Positions 1 to 8,800 of a stretch of 46,707 nucleotides of DNA are shown here, in pieces (the stretch's first letter is position 1; every line of letters begins with the position of its first letter). The position numbers were made by a program, and so were the translations under genes. The notes under the pieces are model-generated. The model was not told the DNA's origin. It did no database searches and was given only the letters and a program-made list of their open reading frames with translations. Source of the stretch: CAYLJJ01 sp964384025 (GTDB lineage: Bacteria; Myxococcota_A; Bradymonadia; UBA7976; UBA1532); contig CAYLJJ010000052.1 in the NCBI GenBank assembly GCA_964384025.1, forward strand, positions 1 through 46,707, written 5' to 3'.

Positions 1-154
1 GATAAACGCTGTTCTCCTTATGCTCCTCGTGCTCCTTGTGCTCCTCGTGCTCCTTATGTTCTCTATGAGATCCCTTTCCTCGCTTCATTTCATCTGTCTG
101 GCAAGCAAATACGCCAAGGATCAGAAAAGAGAAGAGGTATGGTGGATATCTCAT
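1..154 (-). CDS. His-rich lipoprotein, probable RND efflux periplasmic adaptor (N-terminal fragment)
   Basis: Partial gene that starts at ATG 154-152 and runs off the left edge; 51 codons are visible. The N-terminus is a lipoprotein signal (MRYPPYLFSFLILGVFAC), with Cys18 the likely lipidated residue. About ten residues later comes a His/Glu/Lys tract built from repeated EHKEHEEHK units, a likely metal-binding segment. The ATG overlaps the TGA of the upstream outer-membrane efflux gene in an ATGA arrangement, so the two are probably translationally coupled. In CzcCBA/CusCBA-type systems the gene after the outer-membrane channel is normally the membrane-fusion adaptor, and adaptors of that family often carry a His-rich head. 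The adaptor call is inference from context, because no hairpin or beta-barrel domain lies inside the window. Confidence 0.6.
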   Translation of the reverse strand, partial: MRYPPYLFSFLILGVFACQTDEMKRGKGSHREHKEHEEHKEHEEHKENSVY

Positions 155-1527
155 TTGGTTCTTTCTGTTATAGTCCATGGCTCTACTCCAATGAGGCTCT
201 CAAGTGTAGTCGCCGCTGAGAAATATGCGATGCGTGCATCAAGGTATTGGCTCATTGCGTCAAGCAAGCGTTGACGAGTCTGTGAGACTTGATGCACATC
301 AACATCACCCAATTCATAGGCCCGTTGGAGCATATTCAGGTTTTGCTCAAGTTTTGGGACGACACCTGTGGCGTAGAGTTGAACACGCTCTACAGCGGCG
401 TTTAGAACGATGTTGCTTTGGGCGAGCGCACTGCGCAGTTGAGCGACCGTCTCAAGGCGTGCTCGATCTGCGATGAGCAGCTCAGCTTCAGCCCGCGCTT
501 GAGCCCCCCAATTGCCCCTCCACAACGGGATTGGGAGTCCAAGGCTGAGCGACCAGATCTGCGCCTCGGGTTCAGCTCCAAACCCCGCTTCACGAGCATA
601 ATTGATCCCCAAGATCGGCTTGGGCCAAGCTTCTCGCTTCTCCAGGTTAAGTTGTCTTTGTTGAGCGGCGACAGCCAACTCGCGCCTGCGGATTGAGGGA
701 TGATGCTTGGCCATAAGCTTCAGCAGGGTGGCGCCATCTGGGGCACGTCGTATGGGTGGCAGATCGCCCTGCACCCTGGGTGGGCTCTCTGTAGGCCAGC
801 CGATAACCCCAGCGAGTTGGGTGCGTAGAGAAGCTTCCAAGGCGCTGATCTCGATCAGCGCCTCCTGTGCTTGTGCCCGCTCAGCGTCGGCGACGAGTAG
901 GATCAATGGAGGTGACTGCCCAGCTTCAATCTGTCTGCGTGCGATCTCTCGAAGCGACTCTGAGAAAGCGAGGAAGCGCTCACTCTGAAGGCGACGCTCG
1001 GCGGTGAGGAGCAGCTCAATATAGAGGCGGTGGGTCTTGATATGTACATCCCAACGCTGCTCATTGATCTGCCCTTTACTGACGCGCTGTGTGGCCTCTG
1101 CCGCCTTCACCCGTAGGCCTTGCTCACCCGCGAACTCAAGCTGCTGCTGAATCGATACCTCAAGATCAAAGCCTTTGTTTGCTCCAAGGCTCCGTAGCCC
1201 TCCGCTGAGACTCAGCTCAGGATCGGCGGGGAAGCTGATCTGAGCTTCTTGGATCTGGGCGTTGGCTAAGCCAAGACCAGCTTTGGCGCTTTGAATCGCA
1301 GGCGCGTGGTTATCGGCATAGATCAACAGCTGCTCTAAGGTCAGCGTAGCACCTGTTGAAGGTGTAACAGGGGTTCCTTTGGGGAGGTATGGATCAACCA
1401 ACTCCGCTGGGGCATAAAGAGACAATTGTATCGCACTGGGCTGCACACCTGTGCAGCCCAGGCCTAAAAAGGCACCGTTTATGGCGGTAACCAAAGCGAT
1501 ACAACACAACCGTGATGAAAATGGCAT
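151..1527 (-). CDS. TolC/CzcC-family outer-membrane efflux lipoprotein
   Basis: 458-residue outer-membrane channel subunit of a tripartite efflux pump. The signal peptide ends in LGLGC, a good lipobox, so it is probably lipid-anchored like CusC/CzcC. The body has two copies of the outer-membrane efflux protein repeat: long Ala/Glu/Gln-rich helices around residues 65-240 and 270-450, with beta-strand segments near 105-130 and 315-340, as expected for the alpha-barrel plus beta-barrel fold. I start at ATG 1527 rather than GTG 1530 because an AAGGAG-type ribosome site ends 5 nt upstream. The stop overlaps the start of a His-rich lipoprotein by 4 nt. That tail and the CzcC-like size suggest a heavy-metal efflux operon continuing to the left. 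The substrate cannot be read from this gene alone. Confidence 0.85.
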   Translation of the reverse strand: MPFSSRLCCIALVTAINGAFLGLGCTGVQPSAIQLSLYAPAELVDPYLPKGTPVTPSTGATLTLEQLLIYADNHAPAIQSAKAGLGLANAQIQEAQISFPADPELSLSGGLRSLGANKGFDLEVSIQQQLEFAGEQGLRVKAAEATQRVSKGQINEQRWDVHIKTHRLYIELLLTAERRLQSERFLAFSESLREIARRQIEAGQSPPLILLVADAERAQAQEALIEISALEASLRTQLAGVIGWPTESPPRVQGDLPPIRRAPDGATLLKLMAKHHPSIRRRELAVAAQQRQLNLEKREAWPKPILGINYAREAGFGAEPEAQIWSLSLGLPIPLWRGNWGAQARAEAELLIADRARLETVAQLRSALAQSNIVLNAAVERVQLYATGVVPKLEQNLNMLQRAYELGDVDVHQVSQTRQRLLDAMSQYLDARIAYFSAATTLESLIGVEPWTITERTK

Positions 1528-1933
1528 CACTCCTCCTTGCTCTAAAGGAGCCGCTCGATACTATAGAAATGTTTCAAGGAGCCCGACAGGCTGTGGAAGA
1601 ATGTAAGACTTCCACCGCCAGTAAAAAGAGCGGTTCGCTCACGCTTTCCTCTACATTCCTCCCGTTTTGGACGGACGCTGGCGACGCGCTGACCGGAATA
1701 GTGACCAAGGTCGATCAGCGCGGTCAAGATAAAGCTCTCTCAGCTTTGCGTCGAGCGAAACCCCTCACCAATGCAGCAACCACCTTCCAAGAGTTGGACT
1801 CTTCAGCAACTCATCGAGCTTGAAAGATAGACTGGACGAAATGATGATCTGGGGTTGTCGAAGCCTGAGTATGAAGAGATCAGTGGTGGCTTTTAAAGGA
1901 CGAGTCTCCTCTCAGACCGATGATCTAAGCGCT
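1528..1933. other. Non-coding gap between divergent efflux operon and comF
   Basis: About 400 bases without a convincing gene. On the minus strand a -10-like TATAGT (1565-1560) sits about 33 nt before the efflux start, without a good -35. A short hairpin, GAGCG-AAC-CGCTC on the minus strand (1640-1628) followed by five T, looks like a small terminator or attenuator in the efflux leader. A plus-strand open frame at 1512-1823 is antisense to the efflux start and has no protein-like features. An in-frame N-terminal extension of comF (from 1820) also covers part of the gap but lacks a ribosome site. Confidence 0.4.
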
Positions 1934-2647
1934 ATGTATAAAAAGATCTTTACAGCTCTCCTTGAGATGACTTGGCCCGCGAGCTGTTTTTCCTGCCAAG
2001 AGCCCCTCTCTAAGCCTGGACTCTGCTCTGAGTGCCTGGGGTGGACTGAAGTTCGTGGGGGTCCTCGCTGCTGGATCTGCGACCTCAGCTTGCCTACCCC
2101 AGGGCCAAAGCGGCGTTGTGGTCTCTGTCTTAAACGCCGCCCTGCCTATCACTCAGCGCGAGGACTCTTTGATTATGAAGGGCCTGTAGGAGATTGTATC
2201 CGCTTGGGTAAATATGGCCATCAGCCTGAGGCCCTAGAGTGGGTAGGACGTAGGATGGCCATCGAATTGAAGCCTTTCTGGGAAGGGGGGGAGCCTGAAG
2301 CGGTGCTGCCCATCCCCCTTCATCCCCGCCGCCTGCGTAAGCGTGGGGTCTCCGCTCCGTTGATCCTTGCCAAAGCTCTGGCACGCAGTTTGAAACTGCC
2401 TCTGCGTGTCTGGAACCTAGATCGCGTTCGCAACACTCCCGAACAGGCAGGGCTCAAGCGCAAAGAGCGAAGACGGAATCTAAAAGGAGCCTTTCAGATG
2501 AGGCACCCTCTAAAGGAGCAACGCCTGCTCTTGATCGATGATGTCCTCACCACGGGTACTACCCTGGATGCGGCCAGCGCGGTCCTGAAGCGAGCCGGAG
2601 CCTTAGAGATCTTTGGTCTCAGCGCAGCTCGAGTTGATTTTGACTGA
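1934..2647 (+). CDS. comF: ComF family phosphoribosyltransferase-like protein
   Basis: 237 residues in the form chosen here. The N-terminal part has a zinc-finger-type set of Cys pairs (CFSC, CSEC, CWIC, CGLC) and the C-terminal part is a phosphoribosyltransferase fold with the PRPP-loop signature LLIDDVLTTGTTLDAA. The mid-protein PIPLHPRRLRKRG and NTPEQAGLKRKERRRN segments are also typical of ComF/GntX proteins. ComF helps internalised single-stranded DNA move into the cytoplasm in naturally competent bacteria, and in others it is a conserved housekeeping protein of unclear role. The start is uncertain: the frame is open back to 1820, but family members begin just before the first Cys pair, so the ATG at 1934 is preferred although its ribosome site is weak. 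Confidence 0.85.
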   Translation: MYKKIFTALLEMTWPASCFSCQEPLSKPGLCSECLGWTEVRGGPRCWICDLSLPTPGPKRRCGLCLKRRPAYHSARGLFDYEGPVGDCIRLGKYGHQPEALEWVGRRMAIELKPFWEGGEPEAVLPIPLHPRRLRKRGVSAPLILAKALARSLKLPLRVWNLDRVRNTPEQAGLKRKERRRNLKGAFQMRHPLKEQRLLLIDDVLTTGTTLDAASAVLKRAGALEIFGLSAARVDFD

Positions 2648-2775
2648 AGAGCTTTGAGATCTACTTTTTGATTTGGAAGCAAGATTCCTGCATTAACGCC
2701 TCTAGAGCGGCATGAGCAGCAACATAGCCCGCGACTGCGTCACTTGCTCCGAGGTCTTTGCCCTCTCCGCTATCA

Positions 2776-2804
2776 TTGACAATGGCGACTCGCTTGTGCT
2801 TTCT
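2776..2804 (+). promoter_or_regulatory. Possible promoter of the rpmH-yidC cluster
   Basis: A perfect TTGACA -35 hexamer lies at 2776-2781, but the hexamer 17 nt downstream (CTTTCT, 2799-2804) is a poor -10. It lies 30-55 nt before the rpmH start. The call rests almost entirely on the -35 and the position. Confidence 0.3.
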
Positions 2805-2832
2805 TGTCGCGCATTTTTTCCAAGAGAGCACA

Positions 2833-2982
2833 ATGAAGCGAACTTTTCAGCCCAGCAACACCTCCCGTCGTCGCACCCACGGCTTCAGGGCTCGTAAGGC
2901 CACCACAGGGGGACGTGCGGTCCTCAAACGTCGTCGCCAAAAGGGCCGCACGCGAATCTCGGTGAGCACCTACCATAAGTGA
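2833..2982 (+). CDS. rpmH: 50S ribosomal protein L34
   Basis: 49-residue basic protein of the large ribosomal subunit. It begins MKRTFQPSNTSRRRTHGF and carries the RARKATTGGRAVLKRRR core, near-identical in pattern to L34 throughout bacteria. The start is fixed by the family N-terminus; the open frame extends upstream to 2758 but that part is not L34. An AAGAGAG ribosome site precedes the ATG. The stop TGA overlaps the GTG start of rnpA, the classical rpmH-rnpA coupling. Confidence 0.97.
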   Translation: MKRTFQPSNTSRRRTHGFRARKATTGGRAVLKRRRQKGRTRISVSTYHK

Positions 2983-3386
2983 AGATCGGGGAGGGCTTCC
3001 CTAAACGTGTCCGCCTGAGGAAGCGGAGAGAGTATCTCCGAGTTCAACGAGGAGGCGCGCGAATGGACACCCATCATTTCATCATCTATGGCCGCCCTCA
3101 CCAAGGCCGCAGCGCTCGCCTGGGGATCACCGTCAGCCGTAAAGTGGGGAAGGCGGTTTTGCGTAACCGCTGGAAACGCCTTATCAGAGAAGCGTTTCGA
3201 AAGAGCCGCGCAGATTGGCCCCCTGGGCTCGATCTTGTCTTTGTCGTGCGCACAGGTCATCCCCCTCCTGAGCTCTCTGCGGTGGAAGCAGAGATGAAGA
3301 TCGCCTTTCGTGATCTTCCACAGAAGAGCAGGGCTCGGTCCCAGCGCTCTGGGGCTCAGAGAACTCGCAGGAGGAGACGCCCTTGA
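2979..3386 (+). CDS. rnpA: Ribonuclease P protein component
   Basis: 135-residue basic protein that assists the RNase P RNA in 5' maturation of tRNA. The family opens with FPKRVRLRKRREYLRV here and has the conserved RNA-binding signature ARLGITVSRKVGKAVLRNRW, including the RNR motif. It starts at GTG 2979, overlapping the rpmH stop (GTGA). The last 25 residues are an Arg/Ser/Gln-rich extension beyond the usual end of the family and are probably disordered and RNA-binding. The stop TGA overlaps the TTG start of yidD. Confidence 0.95.
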   Translation: MKIGEGFPKRVRLRKRREYLRVQRGGARMDTHHFIIYGRPHQGRSARLGITVSRKVGKAVLRNRWKRLIREAFRKSRADWPPGLDLVFVVRTGHPPPELSAVEAEMKIAFRDLPQKSRARSQRSGAQRTRRRRRP

Positions 3387-3598
3387 ACTGGATCGTTCGC
3401 AAGTTGATCCGCTTCTATCAACTGGCCATATCTCCCTACCTGCCCCCCTCTTGCCGCTTTACCCCAAGCTGCTCCAACTACGCCCTGGAGGCTTACCACC
3501 TGCACGGTTTCTGGGGCGGAAGCCTACGCAGCCTGCGCCGTCTCCTGCGTTGCCACCCTTGGAACTCGGGAGGCTATGACCCTGTGGATCACCCATGA
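3383..3598 (+). CDS. yidD: Membrane protein insertion efficiency factor YidD
   Basis: 71-residue protein with the family hallmarks: an amphipathic start (IRFYQLAISPYLPPSCRFTP), the PSCSNYA Cys motif, and the C-terminal RCHPWNSGGYDPV box. YidD works beside YidC in inserting inner-membrane proteins. It starts at TTG 3383 overlapping the rnpA stop by 4 nt, with a strong AGGAGGAG ribosome site at 3369-3376 that supports this rare start. Its own stop overlaps the yidC ATG (ATGA), so rpmH-rnpA-yidD-yidC is one tightly coupled unit. Confidence 0.95.
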   Translation: MNWIVRKLIRFYQLAISPYLPPSCRFTPSCSNYALEAYHLHGFWGGSLRSLRRLLRCHPWNSGGYDPVDHP

Positions 3599-5292
3599 AC
3601 CCAAACAAACAAGAGTTTGACCAGAAGCAGCTTTTCTATGCTGTCGCCGCTTCGGCCCTGGTCTTGGTCTTTTGGCAGAGCTACTTTGCTCCGCCTCCAC
3701 CCACAGCCCCACCCGCAAAGCCAGACTCTGGTCAGGTGGCGGCTCAACCCCAAACGCCTAAACCCCAGGCGCTCCCTCAGCGCCCAGAGCAGGAGGGCCC
3801 GGCGGCCTCTTTTGAGGTCAAGACCCTAGCGACCCTGGAGAACTCAAAGCGTCAACGACTCTCCTTTGGTAGCGATGGCGCCATCGAGTCTTGGACTCTC
3901 TTAGAGGAGCAGTACCATACTCGTAATGGCGAGGGCTCCTCGCCAGAGCGCTTTGTCCACCCCATGAAGGGGGATGAACATAAAGGCTTCTTCCTTCCCC
4001 CTATCCTTGAGCTTCAACTCGCAGGGAAGCTAAACCAGTCTGAGTATAAGGGCAGCGCTCAGGGCCAGACGGTCGCGCTCCACAGCCAAGATCCCAGCGG
4101 TGTGCAGATCAGCAAACGCTTTAGCCTCGATCCTGAGAACTATGTGATCAAGCTGGACCTGGAGCTTAAGAACAGCAACGCTCAGGCGATCCCCTATGAT
4201 CTCTCTGCTCTCTTGAGGGGTGCTGAGAATGAAGAGGAGTCCAGCGGGGGCTTTATGTTTATGCCTCCCATTCACCTCTTTGAGGGGGTCTGCAAGCGCG
4301 TTGAGGATTTTGAGCGGGAGCAGAGCCAAGCGATCAGAGACAATATGAGGGATCCCGAAGAGCCCACCCATTTTAATGATGGTATCGTCTGGGCAGGGGT
4401 CAACAACCGCTACTTTATGACCGCTCTGATCCCTGTAGAGGGAGAGGCAGAGAGCTGTGAATTCTTCTTCGGCCTAGAGCATGCGCGGCTCAGTAAGAGC
4501 CCTCCAGGCTTCAACCTCATCAGCACACGCCTTGAGCTTAAGGGGGGCGAGATCCCCGCTGGAGGCAGCGTCAAGCGCAGCTTCCAGTTCTACGCTGGTC
4601 CCAAGAAGCTGGATCGTCTACGCGCTCTACAGCCCAAGATCGATGACGCCATCGACTTTGGTTATTTTGCTGTGATCTGCGAGCCGATGCTCTGGATGAT
4701 GCGCACCTTCTATGGCTTCAGTGGAAACTGGGGCATCGCCATCATCCTGCTCACCCTGCTCGTCAAGCTCCTGACCTTTCCTTTGACTCACAAGCAGTAT
4801 AAGTCGATGGCGGGGATGAAGCTCATCCAGCCTGAGATGAAGGCGCTTCAAGAGAAGCACAAGGAGGATAAGGCCAAGCAGCAGCAGGAGATGATGGCGC
4901 TCTATAAGGCCCATGGAGTTAACCCCTTGGCAGGTTGTCTCCCCCTGGTTCTAATGATGCCGATCTATTTTGCGCTCTACCGAACCATCTACTCTGCTGT
5001 TGAGCTCTATCAAGCTCGATTCTTCTTCTGGATCGATGACCTCTCCAAGATGGATCCCTACTACATCACGCCCCTGCTCTTGGGTGTTTTGATGGTGATT
5101 CAGACTCGCTTGAACCCCAGCTCAGGGGACGCCATGCAGCAGAAAATGATGATGTGGTTTATGCCCATCATGTTCACCGGCATGATGCTCTTCCTGCCCA
5201 GCGGTTTGGTCCTCTATATCGCCGTAAACACAGTCTTGGGCATCATCCAACAGTATGTCCTGATGAAGAAGGCCAGCCCCGCCGCTGCCTAA
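3595..5292 (+). CDS. yidC: Membrane protein insertase YidC
   Basis: 565-residue inner-membrane insertase of the Gram-negative type. An N-terminal membrane anchor lies near residues 12-30, followed by a Pro/Gln-rich linker and a large periplasmic beta-supersandwich domain (about 75-345). The conserved insertase core follows, with helices near 360-405, a charged cytoplasmic hairpin (about 415-440), then NPLAGCLPLVLMMPIYFALY and two further C-terminal membrane segments ending near 555. YidC inserts membrane proteins alone or with SecYEG. Known substrates in other bacteria include the c subunit of the F-type ATP synthase, whose soluble-sector genes lie in this window. The ATG overlaps the yidD stop by 4 nt. 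Confidence 0.97.
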   Translation: MNPNKQEFDQKQLFYAVAASALVLVFWQSYFAPPPPTAPPAKPDSGQVAAQPQTPKPQALPQRPEQEGPAASFEVKTLATLENSKRQRLSFGSDGAIESWTLLEEQYHTRNGEGSSPERFVHPMKGDEHKGFFLPPILELQLAGKLNQSEYKGSAQGQTVALHSQDPSGVQISKRFSLDPENYVIKLDLELKNSNAQAIPYDLSALLRGAENEEESSGGFMFMPPIHLFEGVCKRVEDFEREQSQAIRDNMRDPEEPTHFNDGIVWAGVNNRYFMTALIPVEGEAESCEFFFGLEHARLSKSPPGFNLISTRLELKGGEIPAGGSVKRSFQFYAGPKKLDRLRALQPKIDDAIDFGYFAVICEPMLWMMRTFYGFSGNWGIAIILLTLLVKLLTFPLTHKQYKSMAGMKLIQPEMKALQEKHKEDKAKQQQEMMALYKAHGVNPLAGCLPLVLMMPIYFALYRTIYSAVELYQARFFFWIDDLSKMDPYYITPLLLGVLMVIQTRLNPSSGDAMQQKMMMWFMPIMFTGMMLFLPSGLVLYIAVNTVLGIIQQYVLMKKASPAAA

Positions 5293-5304
5293 AAGGAGTG
5301 ATCG

Positions 5305-5751
5305 ATGCAGAACATCAGCCATTTTGGACATGAGTTCCTCACTGGCCTGTTCACGCGGATGGGTTTGGAGGTTGAGGTTCAGATCGCTCCACCCCGGAGA
5401 GATACCCTTGTCTATGAGCTGGGTGGGGATCTGAGCCTGCTTAAGCAGCGCCCTGACGTGATGTCAGCGCTGACCCTCCTCTGTACTGGGGCGCTGGCGC
5501 GCAGAGCCGGTGAGAGGATCAGCTGCGCCCTGGTCTTAGAGGGACATCACCTCTTCCGAGATGAACTCTTAGAGACCATCGCTCAAGATGTCGCAGAGGT
5601 GGTCAGCCGGACTGGACGGCGAGGAATCCTGGAAGGCCTTAATCCCGCCGAGCGCCGCCAAATCCATGGGATCTTGGCAGAAGAAGAGGAGGTTAAGACC
5701 CACAGCGAGGGGCAGGGAGAGGCACGCTATCTCATCGTCGAGAGGGCCTGA
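5305..5751 (+). CDS. khpB: KH/R3H RNA-binding protein (Jag/KhpB family)
   Basis: 148-residue small RNA-binding protein. A type II KH-like domain covers residues 10-80, and an R3H domain follows from about 85 to 147 with LNPAERRQIHGILAEEEEV and the terminal SEGQGEARYLIVE pattern. The N-terminal Jag domain of Firmicutes homologues is missing, so this is the short form common in proteobacteria. It starts at ATG 5305 after GGAG (5295-5298), 12 nt behind yidC, and is almost certainly co-transcribed with it. In better-studied bacteria the family influences cell division and envelope synthesis through RNA binding; the targets here are unknown. Confidence 0.9.
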   Translation: MQNISHFGHEFLTGLFTRMGLEVEVQIAPPRRDTLVYELGGDLSLLKQRPDVMSALTLLCTGALARRAGERISCALVLEGHHLFRDELLETIAQDVAEVVSRTGRRGILEGLNPAERRQIHGILAEEEEVKTHSEGQGEARYLIVERA

Positions 5752-5815
5752 ACAGATCTCTCCTGAAAAAATGAAAAAAACAAATAAAATCCATTAGTTT
5801 CACCCACCTGAGCCC

Positions 5816-5844
5816 TTGTTATTCTAGGACCCTCATGCTATTCT
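5816..5844 (+). promoter_or_regulatory. Candidate gyrB promoter
   Basis: TTGTTA (5816-5821) and TATTCT (5839-5844) are separated by exactly 17 nt. Each matches the sigma-70 consensus at four of six positions. They lie 25-55 nt upstream of the gyrB start, just after an A-rich stretch at 5765-5790 that could act as an UP element. No competing start sites were seen in this 118-nt gap. Confidence 0.5.
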
Positions 5845-5869
5845 CCCGGAGCAGTTTTTGGGAGTAGAG

Positions 5870-8800
5870 ATGATGAGCGAGCGGGTCGAAAATCCCAGGC
5901 AGAATGGAAAATATGGCGCCTCTGACATCCGCGTCCTCAAGGGCCTTGAGGCGGTGCGCAAGCGGCCTGGGATGTATATCGGCGATCCCAACAATGGGAC
6001 TGGCCTACATCAGCTCGTCTATGAGGCTGTAGACAACGCCATTGATGAAGCCCTAGCGGGCTTCTGTGACCGAGTCTTGGTCATCCTTCATGCCGATGGA
6101 AGCTGTACGGTAGATGACAATGGTCGTGGTATCCCAGTAGGGCTCCACCCCGAAGAGGGGCGCAGCGCCGCTGAGGTGATCATGACGGTGCTCCACGCGG
6201 GGGGAAAGTTTGATGACAACTCCTATAAGGTCTCAGGCGGCCTTCACGGTGTAGGCATCTCCTGCGTCAACGCCCTCTCCAGCGTCCTGGAGATGGAGAT
6301 CCGCCGAGAGGGGGGGCTCTATAGGCAGGGCTACCAGCTTGGAAAGCCTCTGGCTGATCTCCAAAGGATTGGGGACTCTCGTAAGACAGGGACTCGTATC
6401 CGCTTCCAACCCGATCTGGAGATCTTCGAGGAGAACCATGAGTTCAACTTTGAGATCCTCTCTCAACGTCTACGAGAGCTCTCCTTCCTGAACAGTGGGG
6501 TTGAGATCATCCTGAAGGATGAGCGGGGCGAAGGCCACCATCAGAGGTTCTGCTATGAAGGGGGCATCACCTCCTTTGTTGAGCACCTCAACCGCAATAA
6601 GAGCGCGCTTCATGCACCTCCTCTGCTGGTCTTTAAAGAGCGGGAGGGGATCACGGTGGAGATCGCCATGCAGTGGAGTGAGGCTTTTCAGGAGAGCATC
6701 TACTGCTTCACCAACAACATCCGCAACCGAGATGGAGGGACCCACCTCTCCGGTTTTCGAGATGGCCTGACTCGCACGATCAACACCTACGCGAGCAAAG
6801 AGGGCCTGCTTAAGGGTCTTAAGAGCAGCCTGAGCGGAGATGATGTCCGTGAGGGCCTCACGGCGGTGGTCTCAGTTAAACTTCCCGATCCCAAATTCAA
6901 TAGCCAAACCAAGGAGAAGCTGGTCTCCTCGGAGATCAAGCCTGCGGTGCAGTCCGCGCTGGCTGGAGCGCTCAACAGCTGGTTGCTGGAGAACCCCAAG
7001 ACAGCCAAATCGATCATCAATAAGTCGATCGGCGCCGCGCGGGCTCGGGATGCTGCGCGGCGGGCGCGTGAGCTGGTTCGTCGTAAGGGTGTCCTAGAGT
7101 CTTCAGCGTTGCCCGGCAAGTTGGCGGACTGCCAGGAGAAGGACCCTGCGCTCTCAGAGCTTTATTTGGTAGAGGGAGATTCGGCGGGGGGCTCCGCCAA
7201 GCAGGGGCGGGATCGCAGCACCCAGGCGATCTTGCCGCTGAGGGGCAAGATCCTCAATGTGGAGAAGGCTCGCCTGGATAAGATGCTCTCCAGTCAGGAG
7301 ATCATCACCCTGATCACCGCCCTGGGGACAAGCATCGGCGAGAACCTCAACCTCGATAACCTGCGTTATCACCGCATCATCGTGATGAGCGTCGATGGCG
7401 ATGAACATATCTTTGTTCAAGATCAGAGCGGCGTGCGCATGACCACCATCGGGCGCTTTATCGATCAAGCTTTGGAGGCGGCAGGACAGGAGGAGGGCAG
7501 CTATGCCAAGCTCTCCGGGCAAGGTTTGGGTCAGGTGCTCTGCTTTGGCCTCGATGATCATCATGCGCGTTTTAGGCCGATCAAGGCGATCATTCGGCAT
7601 GAGCTGGAGGAGCCCCTCTTGGAGATCCGCAGCGTCTATGGGCGCAATGTACGGGTGACCGCCAGCCACAGTGTCTTTGTATATGAGGAGAGCCAGATCC
7701 TCCTTAAGCGGGGTGATGAGTTGAGAGAGGGAGATCTGCTCATCGCTCCCAAACACCTGCACTTCCCTGAAGAAGCTCCTGAACATATCGACCTGTTGAA
7801 AGGACTTCATCGATCTCCAGAGGCTGCCTCTCAGATCTGGATCCGTGGTCAAGCTGTCGAAGATTGGTATCGGTTTAACCGTGAGGTTGGAGATTCTCTC
7901 CGGCTGAGTGATCTCAGCGATACAGAGCTGGAGTGGTTTGCCACACGCGCTGATTTAAGGCTGACCTCCTATGAGCGCCCCTCGATCGGTCTGGAGCGCT
8001 TCCTTGGAGTAGACGCAGAGTTGATGACCCTGCTCAGTCTCTATCTCCCTGATGGTTCATGCTGTGATGGCAATCGAATCCTCCTGAGCCTTGACACCCA
8101 GGAAGCCAAGATCTTGGAGGAGGCGGGGCAGCTCTTCTCTAAGGTCTTTGGGATTGAGGGTCGCTGTTACGAGTATCTGGAGGAGCCTGGAGAGCTTAAG
8201 ATCGCCCACCCGATCGCGGCGCTTGTCTGGAGAGAGATCTTCGGCTTCCACGAACTCAACACTGCGAGCAAACAGCTGCCTTCCCTGCTCTTCAACGTCA
8301 ATCAAGCCCTGCGTGAGGTCTTCCTACGTGGATCTCTTGTGGATGATGGCTCTGGTCATATGAGCCTCTCCAGCTCTTCACGTGATATCGCCAGCGGGGT
8401 GAGCTATCTGCTCTCCTCTTTTGGTGTGGTAGCTTCACTGGAGTCTGAGAAGAGTGGCGGTTGGCGGGTAAGCTTCGCTGCTCATGGAGAGCTCAGCCAA
8501 CCGAGCGACACCCAAAGCTTTAAAGATCTCGATGGCGATCTGATGGCGCTGCCCATCACCCATATCCGAGAGGTGGAGGCCTCAAACGGCTACGTCTATG
8601 ACTTCTCAGTGGAGAGCGATGAGAACTTCATCGCGGGTATGGGTGGCATCTGCTGCCACAACACCGACGCGGATGTAGATGGCTCTCACATCCGTACATT
8701 ATTGCTGACCTTCTTCTACCGTCAGATGCCTGAGCTGATCGAGCGAGGGCACCTCTATATCGCCCAACCCCCTCTCTACCGAGCCAAGCGCGGTAAGAAG

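Noticed and set aside
1..100. Short tandem repeat at the left edge resembling a satellite or CRISPR-like array
   Set aside because: Units are contiguous with no spacers and translate in frame to a His/Glu/Lys tract of a lipoprotein.
1512..1823. 103-residue plus-strand open frame between the efflux operon and comF
   Set aside because: It overlaps the efflux start in antisense, has no ribosome site and no protein-like pattern.
7154..7852. 232-residue open frame on the minus strand inside gyrB and its intein
   Set aside because: It is antisense to well-conserved GyrB and intein sequence, has no ribosome site or recognisable motif, and is a by-product of the codon pattern.
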